From Poecilobothrus nobilitatus (lineage: Eukaryota > Arthropoda > Insecta > Diptera > Dolichopodidae), in the NCBI GenBank assembly GCA_947095535.1, contig OX352774.1, forward strand, positions 37,216,496 to 37,280,495: DNA of 64,000 nucleotides. Reading direction: 5' to 3'. The notes under the pieces were generated by a model, which made no database searches, was not told the DNA's origin, and was given only the letters and a program-made list of their open reading frames with translations. The position numbers and the translations under genes were made by a program. Position 1 is the first letter of the stretch. Each line of letters opens with the position of its first letter. Positions 48,851 through 60,643 of the stretch are shown here, piece after piece.

Positions 48851-50506
48851 ACTTATTACGAATCATATTAGTGATTTTTCATACTGAGGGGTGGAAATAG
48901 TAACCCAAGGTTATTTAAGAAATATGATATAAGATATGTATTTGAATCCGATTTTCAATAGTGGTGAGTAATAACAAACAATAACATAAAAGGATTTTTC
49001 AGAATTTCTTTAAACGTCGTTTCTTTGAAAATTGCAATGTCTGAAAATGTCTTTTAGTTGAAAGAATATATTAATTTAAAAATAATTACCATAGGTACTG
49101 TACTATAGATGAAGAAGCAAAAGTAATTTTAATTTATTTGGAAATAAACCTCTTCCCTACAGACTACAATTTCTATTACTCCTGCAATAAAATTTAACTA
49201 ACTTTATATAATGTACATATTTGATTGAAAAAGTATAACTGATTAAATCAAAAAATTATCTTGTTTGATAAATTTAAAAACTTCTTAATCCATTTTGAAA
49301 TTAACAACAAAACTATGAAATGCTTTCAATTATGCTTTAACTTATCATTTATCAATTTTAAATCACTTTACAATTCTAAAACTGTTAAGTATATGTGCAT
49401 AAAAAATTTTTTTATATGTTAAAAGGGTTCGTATATAACAATGTATATCCATTTTAAATACCCATCATAAATTTTGATAAAGCTGTGTGTAGTTTAAGTC
49501 ACGTGCTGATATACCTCAAATTTTTGTATTATTTCAATTAACTTAAGATATGAATTTGTAATCAATTATGAAAAATTTCTGGAAATTTTATAATCCAATC
49601 AGTAATTTTTAAATTTTATCATTGATAACAACATTAAGTCTTTACTAATTGAAGCTTACAGTAGAGTAAAGTTTTATGATACAACACCGCAATCAAAAAC
49701 TAAAATATTTCCATTAACATTTTTCTTGTCCTAAAATTAATTGTGTTGAAAGAGCTGGAAGTTTATTCTCTTTTTCCAAAAGTTTCCTGAAGAACAAAAT
49801 GAAATAATTTGTTATTTTCATTATATATTTCTCTATATATATATATATACATATACATTGTGGCTGTATTATATCGGCGGCGTATACCGTAATTGAATGT
49901 GGAATTATTCCAATTTTTGATAAGGAATTATTCCAGTTATTACTTATGCTTACAGTACAGTAAAATTTTAAATACAATTACAAAGTGGAATTAAAATAAA
50001 ATTTATTAAGTGAACTAATGAAATAAATTATCATTTCAGGGCAAACCAAAAAATATTTTCAATTTTGACTTTAATTCCATCAGATACTGTTAATTTCAAG
50101 TTTCTTGTCTCCTTTTTATACATATTTAAGAGATTAAAATTTTTTTTAATTAAAAAATTCTACTTTAACACAAAATAAATTTATTAACCTGGGTCCTATA
50201 ATGCACCAACCACTTATCAAAATAATCAAATGATGATTCTTTTTTTTTTTTTTTGGATAAATGTTTTTTACTAATAAAAATTTTATTGAGTTATTATCAA
50301 ATATGTAGTTTTGGTGCAACAAAAAAAAAATGATTATTTGATTAGTGATAAGTTGTTAGCGTATAATACAGCCCTGGTTTTTGATTAATTTTTATTTCTA
50401 ATGTATATTAAAAATTACTTACTTAGTTAAAACAAAATGAAAAATCAATATTTTGTTAATTACAATAATTTCACAAAATTACAATGTTAATTTCACTTCA
50501 AATTTG
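48851..50506. other. AT-rich DNA with a spaced direct repeat
   Basis: GCTTACAGTA(G/C)AGTAAA occurs at 49654 and 49948. Between them GGAATTATTCC, a near-perfect palindrome, occurs twice (49901-49911, 49924-49934), and GGCGGCGTATACCG lies near 49876. The 294-base unit could be an unrecognised small element. No gene was seen. Confidence 0.45.
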
Positions 50507-50841
50507 TATATAAAGCATTTTCTGATCAAATTCAGGTATTTATTAAATATTCTCAGGTATTTACTAATATATTGCTAAATAAATTGAGGTATTTACTGAA
50601 TAAATTCAGATTTTTTTTTTGTAATTCAGAGTTTTACTAAATAAATTCAGATTTTTTTTTTTTTGGAATTCAGAGTTTTACTAAATGAATTCAGATTTTT
50701 ACTAAATTATTATTTCTTTAGTTTTTTTTTTTGGAATTCCGATTTTTACTAAATATATTCAGGTAATTTTTTTTGAATCAAAAATTGTAATATATAAATA
50801 TATTTAGTAAATACCTGAATTTGACCAGAAAATGCTATATA
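50507..50841. mobile_element. Small foldback/MITE with about 40-base terminal inverted repeats
   Basis: The left end (50507-50550) contains AGCATTTTCTGATCAAATTC and AGGTATTTATTAAATAT. The right end (50799-50841) is its inverse with only three or four mismatches. Inside, AATTCAG(A)-TTTTTACTAAAT units of about 45 bases repeat several times, differing mainly in T-run length. It is non-coding and 335 bases long. Target-site duplication could not be fixed because TATA sequence flanks both ends. Confidence 0.78.
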
Positions 50842-52349
50842 TGTACTAAAAAAATGTTACCTATACTAAAGTATATAAATTTTAGAAGCATATTAAACAT
50901 ATTCGAAATTTCGGCAATATTTTTTTTATATTTTATAATAAATAGCTAAGTTCAAAAATTGAAATTGTACCTAATTAGAATATGTCTTATAATACCTTCA
51001 AAATTAACAGTTATTCTACAATATTAAGAATATTCGTATTTATCAATTTCATTTCACTACGAATTTAGTACTAAGCTTTAAAAAAAAATTTTTTTTCACA
51101 TAGTTATCATTTTTAAACAAAATTGAAAGTACATAATAACATTTTTTTTTTTTTTTGGTTTTATCTTTAATAAAATTAATATTTTTTTAATATTAAATTA
51201 AATAATTATTCCAATTTGTAACAATAATAAACGTGTTAAATATATACTCAAAAAAAAAAAAAAAAACAAGAAATAATACATTTCACTTTCACTATTAAAT
51301 TTTTTTTTAACTAACACTTGATCTAAATACAAAATTTTTGCTAGAAAAATTCTTTTAAAAAATTTCTAATGTAAAAATTTTATTTTTTTTTTGTTTTTTT
51401 TTTTTTTATTTAAATGTTTTTATTATTATTTTATGTTTTTTTTTTTTATTATTATTATTTTTATTATGTTTTCTTTTATTTTTAGATCATTAGACAACGA
51501 AAAGTAATTGACCTCACAGATTAGTTCTTAAGAACAACAACAATAACAAAAATAAACAAAAAATGAAAAAAAAAAAAAAAAAACAAGATGAGGCTGTGTA
51601 CTTTTTAATAAAAATAATAAAATTAAATGAAAAAGAAAATTTAATTTAAAAAATAAAAAAATGATATTATTATATAGGTATATAAATATATAATATATTT
51701 TTTGGCTAGAAGTTTTTTATTTTTATTTTTTTTTTTGACGATTCATTCACCTTTCATTTGCTATCATTTTTAAAATGATTCCGTCATAGAAAAGAATGAA
51801 TAATGTTATAAATATACCATATAACTAAACGATATTTAAATGTAAAATAAAAAAAACTGAAAAATGTTCTAAGGTATTTTCGGATAAAAATATATATGTA
51901 ATTTTTTAACTATTTTTTATATGTTGGCTTTACCTAAAATCATCTAATATGAATTTAAAATTTTCCATCAATCAACAAAAGAACTTTCTATATATAAAAA
52001 ATGGTAACTTAAGTTAAAGGAAAAAAATCCATATAAATTTTAAATGACTTTCAAATTCAATTTCATCAAAAATTTTTAATAACGTTTTTAAAACCTTTAC
52101 TAATGATAATATAATTAATTGCCTGAATATACATATATGTATGTATCTATAACGGAAATTTATTTAATATAAAAATATTTCGTAAAATAATTTAAATCTA
52201 AAAATATAAAACATTTTTCTTAAATGTAAAAGTTCTAAAAATTTTGATTTATCTTGTGAAATCAATTTAAGGAAATTCCAATATGTATTATGAAAATTAG
52301 CTTTAATGGGTATCGCTTACGGTTACCCATATATATATTCAGGAGGACT
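50842..52349. other. AT-rich non-coding DNA with homopolymers
   Basis: Among the longest homopolymer patches of the window (51140-51160, 51380-51480, 51565-51585). No gene was recognised. Confidence 0.6.
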
Positions 52350-52690
52350 AAAGCAATCTAAATCGAAACAGGGCGACAAGCCCTGTTCTTGCTAAATCAA
52401 AGACCAAAATAAACTGGCTGTAAATTTCAGGTTCGTTACATTACATACAAAGTTATTCTGTCACAAACTGTACAGAAGAAAGAGAAAGAAAATTCTGAAA
52501 TTGAAGAAGAGAGAAAACCTAATTGAAATCTAAACAGCAAATATCTTGAGCCACCTGATGCTAAGGGAACACCCGAAAAAAATAAGTACAGCCTACATAG
52601 AAATGTGTAGAGGTTGTGGTCAGAAGCCAGAAATGATATTATACGACATTGAACGGCGTACTTTGGAATTTCAAAAAAATGTGTGATAAA
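52350..52690 (+). pseudogene. Possible LINE C-terminal cysteine-cluster fragment
   Basis: A plus-strand frame near 52555-52685 reads SHLMLREHPKKISTAYIEM, then CRGCGQKPEM, then ERRTLEFQK before a stop. The pattern H-x-x-L-x-x-H followed by C-R-x-C and, later, an L-x-x-x-x-x-x-R-R-x-x-L segment resembles the end of R1/Loa-type LINE polymerases. The region is less AT-rich than its surroundings. The final His/Cys pair is not visible and the upstream part is full of stops. The open frame on the opposite strand is regarded as a shadow. Confidence 0.38.
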
Positions 52691-53782
52691 CAAGGGTATC
52701 ATACATTTGGGGTATCCCAATACTGTTGTAAGCATAGTTGTTTATCCTATACCTACCAAACAAAAGTAACAACATTATCAATATTAATTGTCATTTAAAC
52801 TGTATCTGACGTATATATTCTCTATTAATTTACATAATATAAACTAGATTTCAAATTTTCCATAAAAATCTGTACCATTAATACAATTAAGAGAACTTAA
52901 CGATTAAAAAAAACTTGGAGCGGTTTCTGTTCAAATTTGAAAACGGTTATATAGACGTTTGTTTACCTGGAAAATATCATATGGCGAGTTTATTTAATAA
53001 TGTTAAATTAATAAAACAAAACCTTTGTTTCATAAGTAAATAAAGTAACCTGTCAAAAAGTTAAGATTATTTGCAATTGAAATGTTTACCTAAGATAATA
53101 AATTTTTATCCTTAATGTTAATAAAATAACAATAAAAAGAAAAGGTTTAAACTTTAAAATAAAATTGCAATATTATATTATAGTCGTGTTCCTTTGCTTT
53201 TGTTTAATATCAGAGTATAATCAAAATTCAGAAGAATGATTTAAGTAATCTCGATACAGTTTTTAAGTTAGCATAGGTTTTTAGTTAAAATTCCAAAATT
53301 CAAATTACATACACATATTAAATTTATAAATATATTTATGAATTTATTATTTATATGAGTAAAATAATGGATATTTTACAAGATTTTGATGCCACTAGAA
53401 AAGGTTATTTTATATTTTGATAAATAAATATCTGAAAGTAACTATACCAACAGTAAAAGTAAGAAGCCTACGTAAGCGCCACTCGTAACAAATAGCATTA
53501 CTAAATATTTAAAACTTGAATAAAACTCTAATATGTGCAGAGTTTTTTAGTTATCATTTTATTTTCGCAATAAACAATTAAACTAAACTTTGAACCGGTT
53601 TAAAATGACATTCAGAATTTTTCAAAATATATTTAGCATTTAAATTATTCATATTTGACTAAGCTTCAATTTCTGGAGCGGTTAATTACTCGGCTGTACC
53701 AAGAAAAACTTTGAAACGTAAATATTTGTTTTTCTACGCCATCTATTATCATCTTATACAATAATTATTATTATTTTTTTTT
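52691..53782. other. AT-rich non-coding DNA
   Basis: No repeat, gene or structured element was recognised before the family A copy. Confidence 0.55.
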
Positions 53783-55345
53783 TATACCCGTACGATAAGA
53801 TCGGGTATAATAAAATTACTCCTCCGTTTGTAACACTTCGAAATAAGCGAGCTAGATATACCTTCAAAGGTATGGATCGGATAAGAAAAAAATTCTAAGA
53901 CGTTTGAGCCATGTCCGTCCGTCCGTCAGCACGCTAACTCAAAAACTAAGAAAGCTAGAATCTTGAAATTTACACAAAATATTTTGGGAATAATTTGTAG
54001 GTTCCCTATTTTTTTTTTGGTTGAATTTGAACCGAAACTTAGGGTAGCTCTCGAACACCTAACTTTTAGATCCCCACATTTTTTTTGAAATAGAGCTATG
54101 AAGTTTTAACTGCTGATAGATGTCACAAAAATATTAATTTTATTTTTAATAATTTTTTTTTGTAGCCCCACCCGTTACGGAGCTACAGCTCCCCAAAGAT
54201 TCAAAAAAGCTCTATATTTAAATTGTTATAGCACAAGTTGTATAAGGTACATCTTCATTTTGAAAACGCCAAACGATTACTACTTTTATTAGATTTAAAA
54301 GTATATATACAATAAATATATATTTGTGGCATACGGTGTCTTAATTTACGGTTATGCGAAACTCAAATTTTGCAAAATCCTTTAACCCTTCTATCTTCTA
54401 AACGGTTTAAGTTGGAAACTAGAAATTTTGACAGATTAGATTTGAAAATAAGTATGAGTCATTTCAGAAATTTTTTTTGTATCACCCCCCGTTTAGGAGC
54501 TGTAAGGGGTCAAAAACTGAAAATTTCCTATTTTTAAACACCTATAACTTGAACACCTGTTAACATTTTTTTGAAGTAATTCACAAAAATTAAAGCTTCA
54601 ACATTATACTCTTATTTTTGTTAACAACTTTTTTTAATAATATAGGGTTACTTTACAATTGACGAAAGTGTTACTTGATTTTTTCAAATTTTCTAACAAA
54701 TTTCTTCAACAAATTTTTTACATTTGTTTTACTCGATAATTTGAAATTGTTGAGAATATAATGCGTAATACAACAAAATGTAAATAAATAAACAACATAA
54801 CGGTTGCTTGAAGAATTTTTATTTATATGATATTGATATATATACATACTTATATAATATCATGTTTGTTTACATATCGTATATGTCACTAGTGAATGAA
54901 TGATAAGAGTATATATGTATATTATATAGCGCCGTATTTACATACATATATGTATTTTATTGTACTTATAAGAAATTATTCTGTCAATGGAATATTTAAA
55001 TATAATATAATATAATATTTAAAATTATATTTACTATTTTGTACTAAGTAAATTTAATATATATTTACCGCTTAGTATTAAATGGTACTATAGAATATTT
55101 GAAAAAGTTTTGGATTGATAATCGTTATGTGGAAGGTTAAAATCTGCTTTTGAAGAATGTATAAACATATAGTTTGAATATACGTACAACCCATAGTTCT
55201 AGAAATTATAAAATTCACCCAAATTATTTTAAAATACTAAAATATTAAAAAAATAATATTGTAAGCAGAGTGACAGGCTGTGGACATACTAACGGTTCGT
55301 ACGGGTATCTAAGGGTTGACAAAGGCAACTGTATTCTTCCTCGTT
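53783..55345 (-). mobile_element. Family A non-autonomous element, copy 3, inverted
   Basis: The reverse complement of the other two full copies, starting TATACCCGTACG (53783-53794) and ending CTTCCTCGTT. It is nearly identical to them over its whole length. The GTCC tract has about three units. The 55345 edge abuts the tail of a SINE without unique spacer. No coding frame is present. Confidence 0.88.
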
Positions 55346-55480
55346 ATAATTATATTATACTAATTATAATTATAAAAGAAATCTACATTATTTTTTATTA
55401 ATCTATATCACCCATCCGGTGTTTGAACTCGAGACCTTTCCAATGAAAGACCGGTGTCTTAACCACTGGATGGATTCCAT
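55346..55480 (-). mobile_element. tRNA-headed SINE adjoining family A copy 3
   Basis: On the minus strand CCATCCAGTGGTTAAGACAC is the A-box region, and GGTCTCGAGTTCAAACACCGG, allowing one base more than the core, holds the B-box word. The spacing matches the other two copies. The AT-rich tail (ATTATAATTATA) runs directly into the terminus of the family A element. The copy is short, about 135 bases. Confidence 0.6.
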
Positions 55481-56290
55481 TATCACTTACAGAAACGAAA
55501 TTATAGCACAAATGCAAAATGTCAGTGAAAATCTAAAAATTTAAAATTAATATAGAAAAATCTTACACAATAATTATGGAATTCGGCTTTTAGAATGTGT
55601 TTGTTACAATAACGTTGTCAAATGGTCTGTAAAATTTAAAAAACGGACTAGAATTTTTGCATAATAAGGAACTAACTCAAAGCACCTTGGGAATCCGTTA
55701 ATAAACTACAGAAAAATTTTACAAAGAATAATCATTGAAATTTTTTTTTTTTATTTTTAAAAGTTCACAGCAAATACTTTAGATATTAATAAAAATATTA
55801 TTTTCTTATGTAAACCTTTAAAAATTTGGATTAAACAAAAATATATTTTTAAATATAATATGTATAAATATTTTTTGAATTGATTTAATGATGATGACCA
55901 ATGAATTTACTTTATAAAGTTTATAAAAATTTCACAGAACATACACACACATTTAAAAAAGAAAATATAATTTTTTCAATATTAAAATAATATGATGAAA
56001 ATAAAATTTTTGGAATAAAATTCATACATTTCATCATTAATAAATGAGTTGAAGCAGTTTTTTAATATGTGAAAAAGTCGGGAAATCATTTCTTCTTATA
56101 ATTTGAAAATATAGTTTGATAAATAAAGTTTGAAAATATCAAAAAAAAAATTCTTTAATTTCCGCTTTCAAACGCTGGCAGTTCCTCGATCAACTGTATA
56201 AAATAATTTTGAAAGAAAATTGAAAAATTCCCGCTAACAATCACTTTTTGAGTTTTAATTTCTGCGGAATGCGATAGGATATTAGAAATA
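55481..56290. other. AT-rich non-coding DNA
   Basis: No gene or shared repeat was recognised. Confidence 0.55.
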
Positions 56291-56884
56291 CGTAAAAACT
56301 CCATATAGCGAACCTTCTATTTAGGGAACATTTACATTTAACGAACAATTTATAGTACATTAGCATTACTACAATTTTTTAGAACAAAAAAATCTCTATA
56401 TAACAAACTTCTATTTAACAAACATCTCTTAATAACGAAACATAATTCAGTTTTCCATTACTTAAAAATTGTTACTCCATTTTACGAACTATTCACAAAA
56501 ATTGTAAAAATATTTTAAAAATCTTAAAAAATCTACACACATATTCATGAAATCTTTGAAAACTTGTTAGAAACATTTTTAAAAAAATTGACAATTATGC
56601 GTACATATGTACACATTATGTCAAATTAATTTTTATGATAACTAAATGTCAAACCTCAATTCAAATTTAAAATTTGTTTCGGTAAAAATATTTATGTGCA
56701 ATGTAAGATTATTTTTCATTAATTTTTAAACTTTTTATCTTCATAAACAAAATTTGTTACAGAATGGGGAAAGAACGTAAGATTCTTAAATAGAAGTTCG
56801 CTAAATGGTTCTCTATTTAGCGAACTTCTATTTACGAACAAAAATATGTGAATTTAGGCGGTTCGTTATATGGAGTTTTTACTG
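56291..56884. mobile_element. MITE with pogo-like ends and a long internal hairpin
   Basis: The left end (56291-56314: GTAAAAACTCCATATAGCG, then AACC) is inverted at 56860-56884 (GGTTCGTTATATGGAG, then TTTTTACTG). The right end gives a CAGT terminus; the left is mutated to CGT. 'TATTTAACAAAC' and 'TTAACGAAC' words inside repeat the terminal theme. Near the right end is a 20-base-arm hairpin (56787-56806 with 56815-56834, AGAAGTTCGCTAAAT core) that is perfect. It is non-coding and about 594 bases. CAGT termini and TTTAACGAA-like words suggest the pogo/Tigger branch. Confidence 0.74.
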
Positions 56885-58235
56885 ATTAAAAGTATGTTGT
56901 AATATAAATCTTACATGATTCCTATATTATTATTGCACACAATTTTAACCTTCTAATGGTAGGTTATCTAAAAAATTTTAAAAAATATCATAGCAATGTA
57001 AGGACTCGGGAGAACTATAAAAGATAAAAAGAGTTTTTTTTTAGTACGTCTTTGAAAAATGAATAATTTTTCAGATGGTAAATCGTTGTGTTATGTTAGT
57101 ACATATTTAAATTTTTAATGTTCTTTTCTCCTTTTCTTCCACTACCCTATTCGAGGTATAGTTATCTTAAAATCTCCCTAAAACTTTTCAATTCGCAATA
57201 AAAGAAGCAAAAGTAGTACAGTCAAAATAATTTACATAAAAAAAATAAGTAGCACACAATAACACCTGTTTCTAAATAACAAAAAAAATAAAAAAAATAA
57301 CATTTTGTATCTAGAAATTAATACTTTTATCAATTTTTTTTTTTTTCTGTTTTTTTTTGCAAATAACGATACACCTTCCTATTTAAACAATTCGCATAAT
57401 TGATAATAATAAATTTTCATTTATTTTTTCTAATCAAATTATTTTTGAAAAAAAATTTTTTAGACCATAATATTTTCGAAAAAAAAAAAAAACTAAGAAA
57501 AATAAAACTTTTTTAAGATCTATTTTTCCAATGTTGTCGTAAAAAATAAACGAAAATATCGAAAATAACAAACAAAAAAAAAAAAATATAAGAGCGATAA
57601 TAAATATATACCTATACATATGAACATATGTATATTTAACATCACTAGAACTCCATACATACTACATACATACAAATGCATATACATATTATATACATAC
57701 TTTCTTTAGTTCTTTAGTTCTACATTTTTCTAAAAATACTTTTTGAAGTAATTTATTTTGATTAGAATAGAGGGCGCTGACACCTGTATTACGCGTGAGC
57801 AAATATTTCAAATCACAAAATTCATTTAATACAAAAACAAAAAGAAAAAAACAACAAAATTGTTGTCTCTTCAATCACAAATAAAATAAAAACGAGTAAC
57901 GACGCGCCGAAAAGAGAAAACAATATAAAAAAAACGAACCCATAGTAAAATAATTTGCCAACTAACGTTTGCAGCGGTGCTTTATAATTTTTTCTATTTA
58001 AAGATTTTTAGCGAAAACTAAAAAAAAAAAAATACTTTCGATTTCATTTTCACCAAATTTTTTTTTTTCTTTTTCTTTATTGTTGTTGGATAAAAATTAC
58101 AAAATAAAAAATTTCGCTAAAAAAAAAACTTATATCTACATAGGTATACACTTTGTAGTTTTTATTCTGCTTAAGTGCTCGTGTTTTGATGCTACATAGT
58201 GTATAAATCTAACATTTTAAATATATATATTATAT
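56885..58235. other. AT-rich DNA with one CpG-containing patch
   Basis: Positions 57890-57990 contain several CpG words (ACGACGCGCCG, AACGTTTGCAGCGG), and GAGGGCGCTGACACC occurs near 57770. They are weakly promoter-like but carry no clear initiator. The open frame at 57689-57874 on the minus strand is not supported. Confidence 0.4.
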
Positions 58236-58913
58236 GGTGACCATTCGTCGCTTTTTTCAATCTATTGTCCCCTAATTAAATAGAAGATACCTTAAATTTT
58301 AAATTTATATTGAGGGCATGAAATGTCCTCTTTTACGCACTTTTTTCATCACTTTAAAATCCCTTATTTTTTTTATGATTGAAGTTATTGTTTTGTTAAA
58401 AAAATTTTTAAATTGGAATTAGTTGAAAGAAGGAAACAAAACCTTTTTACCATTGAATGTTAAAGAATTATTTACTAATTTGAAAAAATGTGGTGAAATA
58501 ATTATTTCAAAATTTTAAGATTTAGTTATGAATTTTTATGACATTTATCCAGTAGAATATTTAAGAAAATAATGGATATTGACGATTCAGTTTCGTGCAT
58601 AAAAAATTTTGCAACCGCTGAAAAAGTAGAAAGTTGGAAGTAAAAAATTATTTGTGCTGCCTGATAAACGATGGGATGAAATTTCTCAACAGAGATGAGA
58701 TGAGAAAAAAATTACATACAAAAACTTGTTGAAACTCGTTGACAACGTACCAACAGTTTTTGTTGTAAACAAAACCAGACTTAACTAAGCGAGTTTTTCT
58801 ATAACGAATAATATTTGAATTTTAAAACTTTGCTTTATTCATTCAATTTTTATAATAATGTAATTGTAAAAATAATGTTGTCCCCTAATAATGGTCAGCA
58901 AAAAATGGTCACC
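58236..58913. mobile_element. MITE with GGTGACCATT terminal inverted repeats
   Basis: GGTGACCATT (58236-58245) is inverted as AATGGTCACC (58904-58913). Just inside each end, TTGTCCCCTAAT occurs in the same orientation (about 58266 and 58878). The flanks share ATTATAT (immediately left; three bases beyond the right end), a possible target-site duplication. There is no transposase frame in the 678 bases. The superfamily is unassigned. Confidence 0.66.
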
Positions 58914-59719
58914 GTAATTATATATGGAAGTGCAAATGATAATTTCTTATTTTATTCTATTTTGGATTAATTTAAATATAAAATATTTAAATGGGATCAT
59001 TAGATATAGTTTATATACGTACATATTAGAGTAGACATATAATTGACATGATCCGTTTAATACAAAAAATTAAAATAAAAAATATAAAAGCTTTTTGCCG
59101 AATTAAATTTATTTATCTGCTTTGAAATTTGACAGTAAAAAAGACAGCAAAATCATTGGAATCGACTTACTCGTATAAAATATGTGGGATATGTCATAGT
59201 TAGATCCTAACAGAGACACTTTTTATTGTACTGTGTACAGTGTAAGAAACCCAAAATTCATTTTATTATAACTTTTCTTAGCAAATCGGCAAGTTTCTTT
59301 TTTAAAAATCTCACAAATCAACAGAAGATCCTAATTTCTAATTTTTCATATGTTTGTATAATTTTTCTCAAGGTCAAAATTTTAACTTTTGTACCATACT
59401 TCCAAACTTCGTGATTATCCCGAATTTAATTTTTTATTTTTTTGCAACAACCTTTTAATCATTTATTAAAAGTAGATTATATACCTATGTATGTATGTAT
59501 AGTATTTATGCCTCCTGTGCTGTCAAACCTCCTTTTATTATTTTTTTTTATATTAAATCAGTTTTCAAATGACATAACAATAATTGTGGTTTTTTCATTT
59601 TTGTTTTTTTATAAATTTCGTAAAAAATGGCAAATACTCATTCATTTTGTTTTATACGCACTTTATTTTATTTTTTAGTAAGTTTCTTTCTCTTTCACTC
59701 CTCAAAACATTTATTTAAT
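58914..59719. other. AT-rich non-coding DNA
   Basis: Two short plus-strand open frames (59226-59414, 59442-59678) have chance-like composition. No gene was recognised. Confidence 0.5.
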
Positions 59720-60018
59720 CCGGAAAAGATAACCTAGAAATTGAACAACAAAAAACAAAAGCAAAAAACAAAAAAAAAAAATTGCACTGCAACAGACTTT
59801 AAAAAAAAAAAAAAAGAAGAAATCACAAAACAAAAAACTCTATAAAGAAAGAAAAAAATAAACGATCACCCAAAAAAAACAACAAAAAATTATCTCCCTT
59901 CCCCTCTTCCTTTATCAATTTTTGTGAATAAAAAAAAAAACACAAAAAATTAACAATAAAATGATGATAAAAAGTTATAAGAAATTAAAAAATAAAATTA
60001 AAAAAAATTTAGGCCAAG
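59720..60018 (+). promoter_or_regulatory. Leader-like A-rich segment ending at a splice-donor-like site
   Basis: Stretches such as ACAACAAAAAATTATCTCCC, CACTGCAACAGAC and AACGATCACCC resemble fly 5' untranslated exons. The segment ends CCAAG|GTGAGAC with GT at 60019-60020, close to the donor consensus. An AG at 60011-60012 just before it means the same string could also bound a tiny exon. No promoter element or ATG frame confirms this. CAAGGT and ACCTTG (60015-60034) also form an inverted repeat, which could explain the match by chance. Confidence 0.22.
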
Positions 60019-60603
60019 GTGAGACGCTACCTTGAAGTTGAAAACCAAATTCAGATAGCTTTTTTTTTTGTAGTTTAATTTTTGTTGCTGTTGTTTTTTT
60101 TTGTTTTTTTTTTTTTGGTTAATCGTTACGCATCATACTGTGATAGTTCGTTCGCAAACTCGAAAACACACGCTTCTCTTAGTCTTATGCAAAGCTCTCT
60201 TCGGATTTTGGAAACTTAAAAAAAAAAAAAAAAGATAAGACTTTTTATAGTTTTTTATAGTGACCTCGGTAATCAGTTTTTTTTTTTTTTTTGTTTTCGA
60301 TAATTTTTATTTTTGTTTTTTTTTTATTGTTGCTGTAAATTTCTTGATACATATTTGTATATTTTAATTTGTCGTTTGTATGTTGCTAGGTTGGGTTAAT
60401 TGTTTTTTTTCTTGTATATAACATATATATATCTGGTTTTTGGGACGCATTTTTATTGTTTCATTTTATTTTAAATAAGAGATTTATGAGAAACGAAATA
60501 TAACTTACTTTTTTTTTTTTTAGTTTTTATTACTTTTATTGTTGTAGGTTCGGATTTAAATGATTATGAAAAATAAATGATACAACAACGTGTTATGACT
60601 TAC
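60019..60603. other. Mixed-complexity region between two donor-like sites
   Basis: Positions 60120-60215 are more complex than the surroundings (GTTCGTTCGCAAACTCG, CACGCTTCTCTTAGTC, ATGCAAAG) and lie between poly-T tracts. The stretch could be promoter-proximal DNA. No gene was identified. Confidence 0.35.
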
Positions 60604-60643
60604 GTACGAATACGAAACGAACGACGAGAGACGACTGCCGACT
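60604..60643 (-). other. Candidate non-coding first exon
   Basis: The minus strand reads CCAGTCGGCAGTCGTCTCTC, then GTCGTTCG and onward to TAC|GTAAGTC. CCAGTC fits the insect initiator loosely (TCAGTY), and GTAAGT (plus 60598-60603) is an ideal 5' splice site. The CpG-rich, TCGT-repeating composition is typical of fly transcription start regions and contrasts sharply with the surroundings. No DPE at the expected +28 position was convincing. If real, the intron would run leftwards through the window. Confidence 0.28.

Noticed and set aside
52436..52735. Minus-strand open frame of 99 codons
   Set aside because: Opposite the cysteine-cluster reading of the plus strand and without a recognisable motif; the plus reading is itself weak, so this is rejected with moderate confidence.
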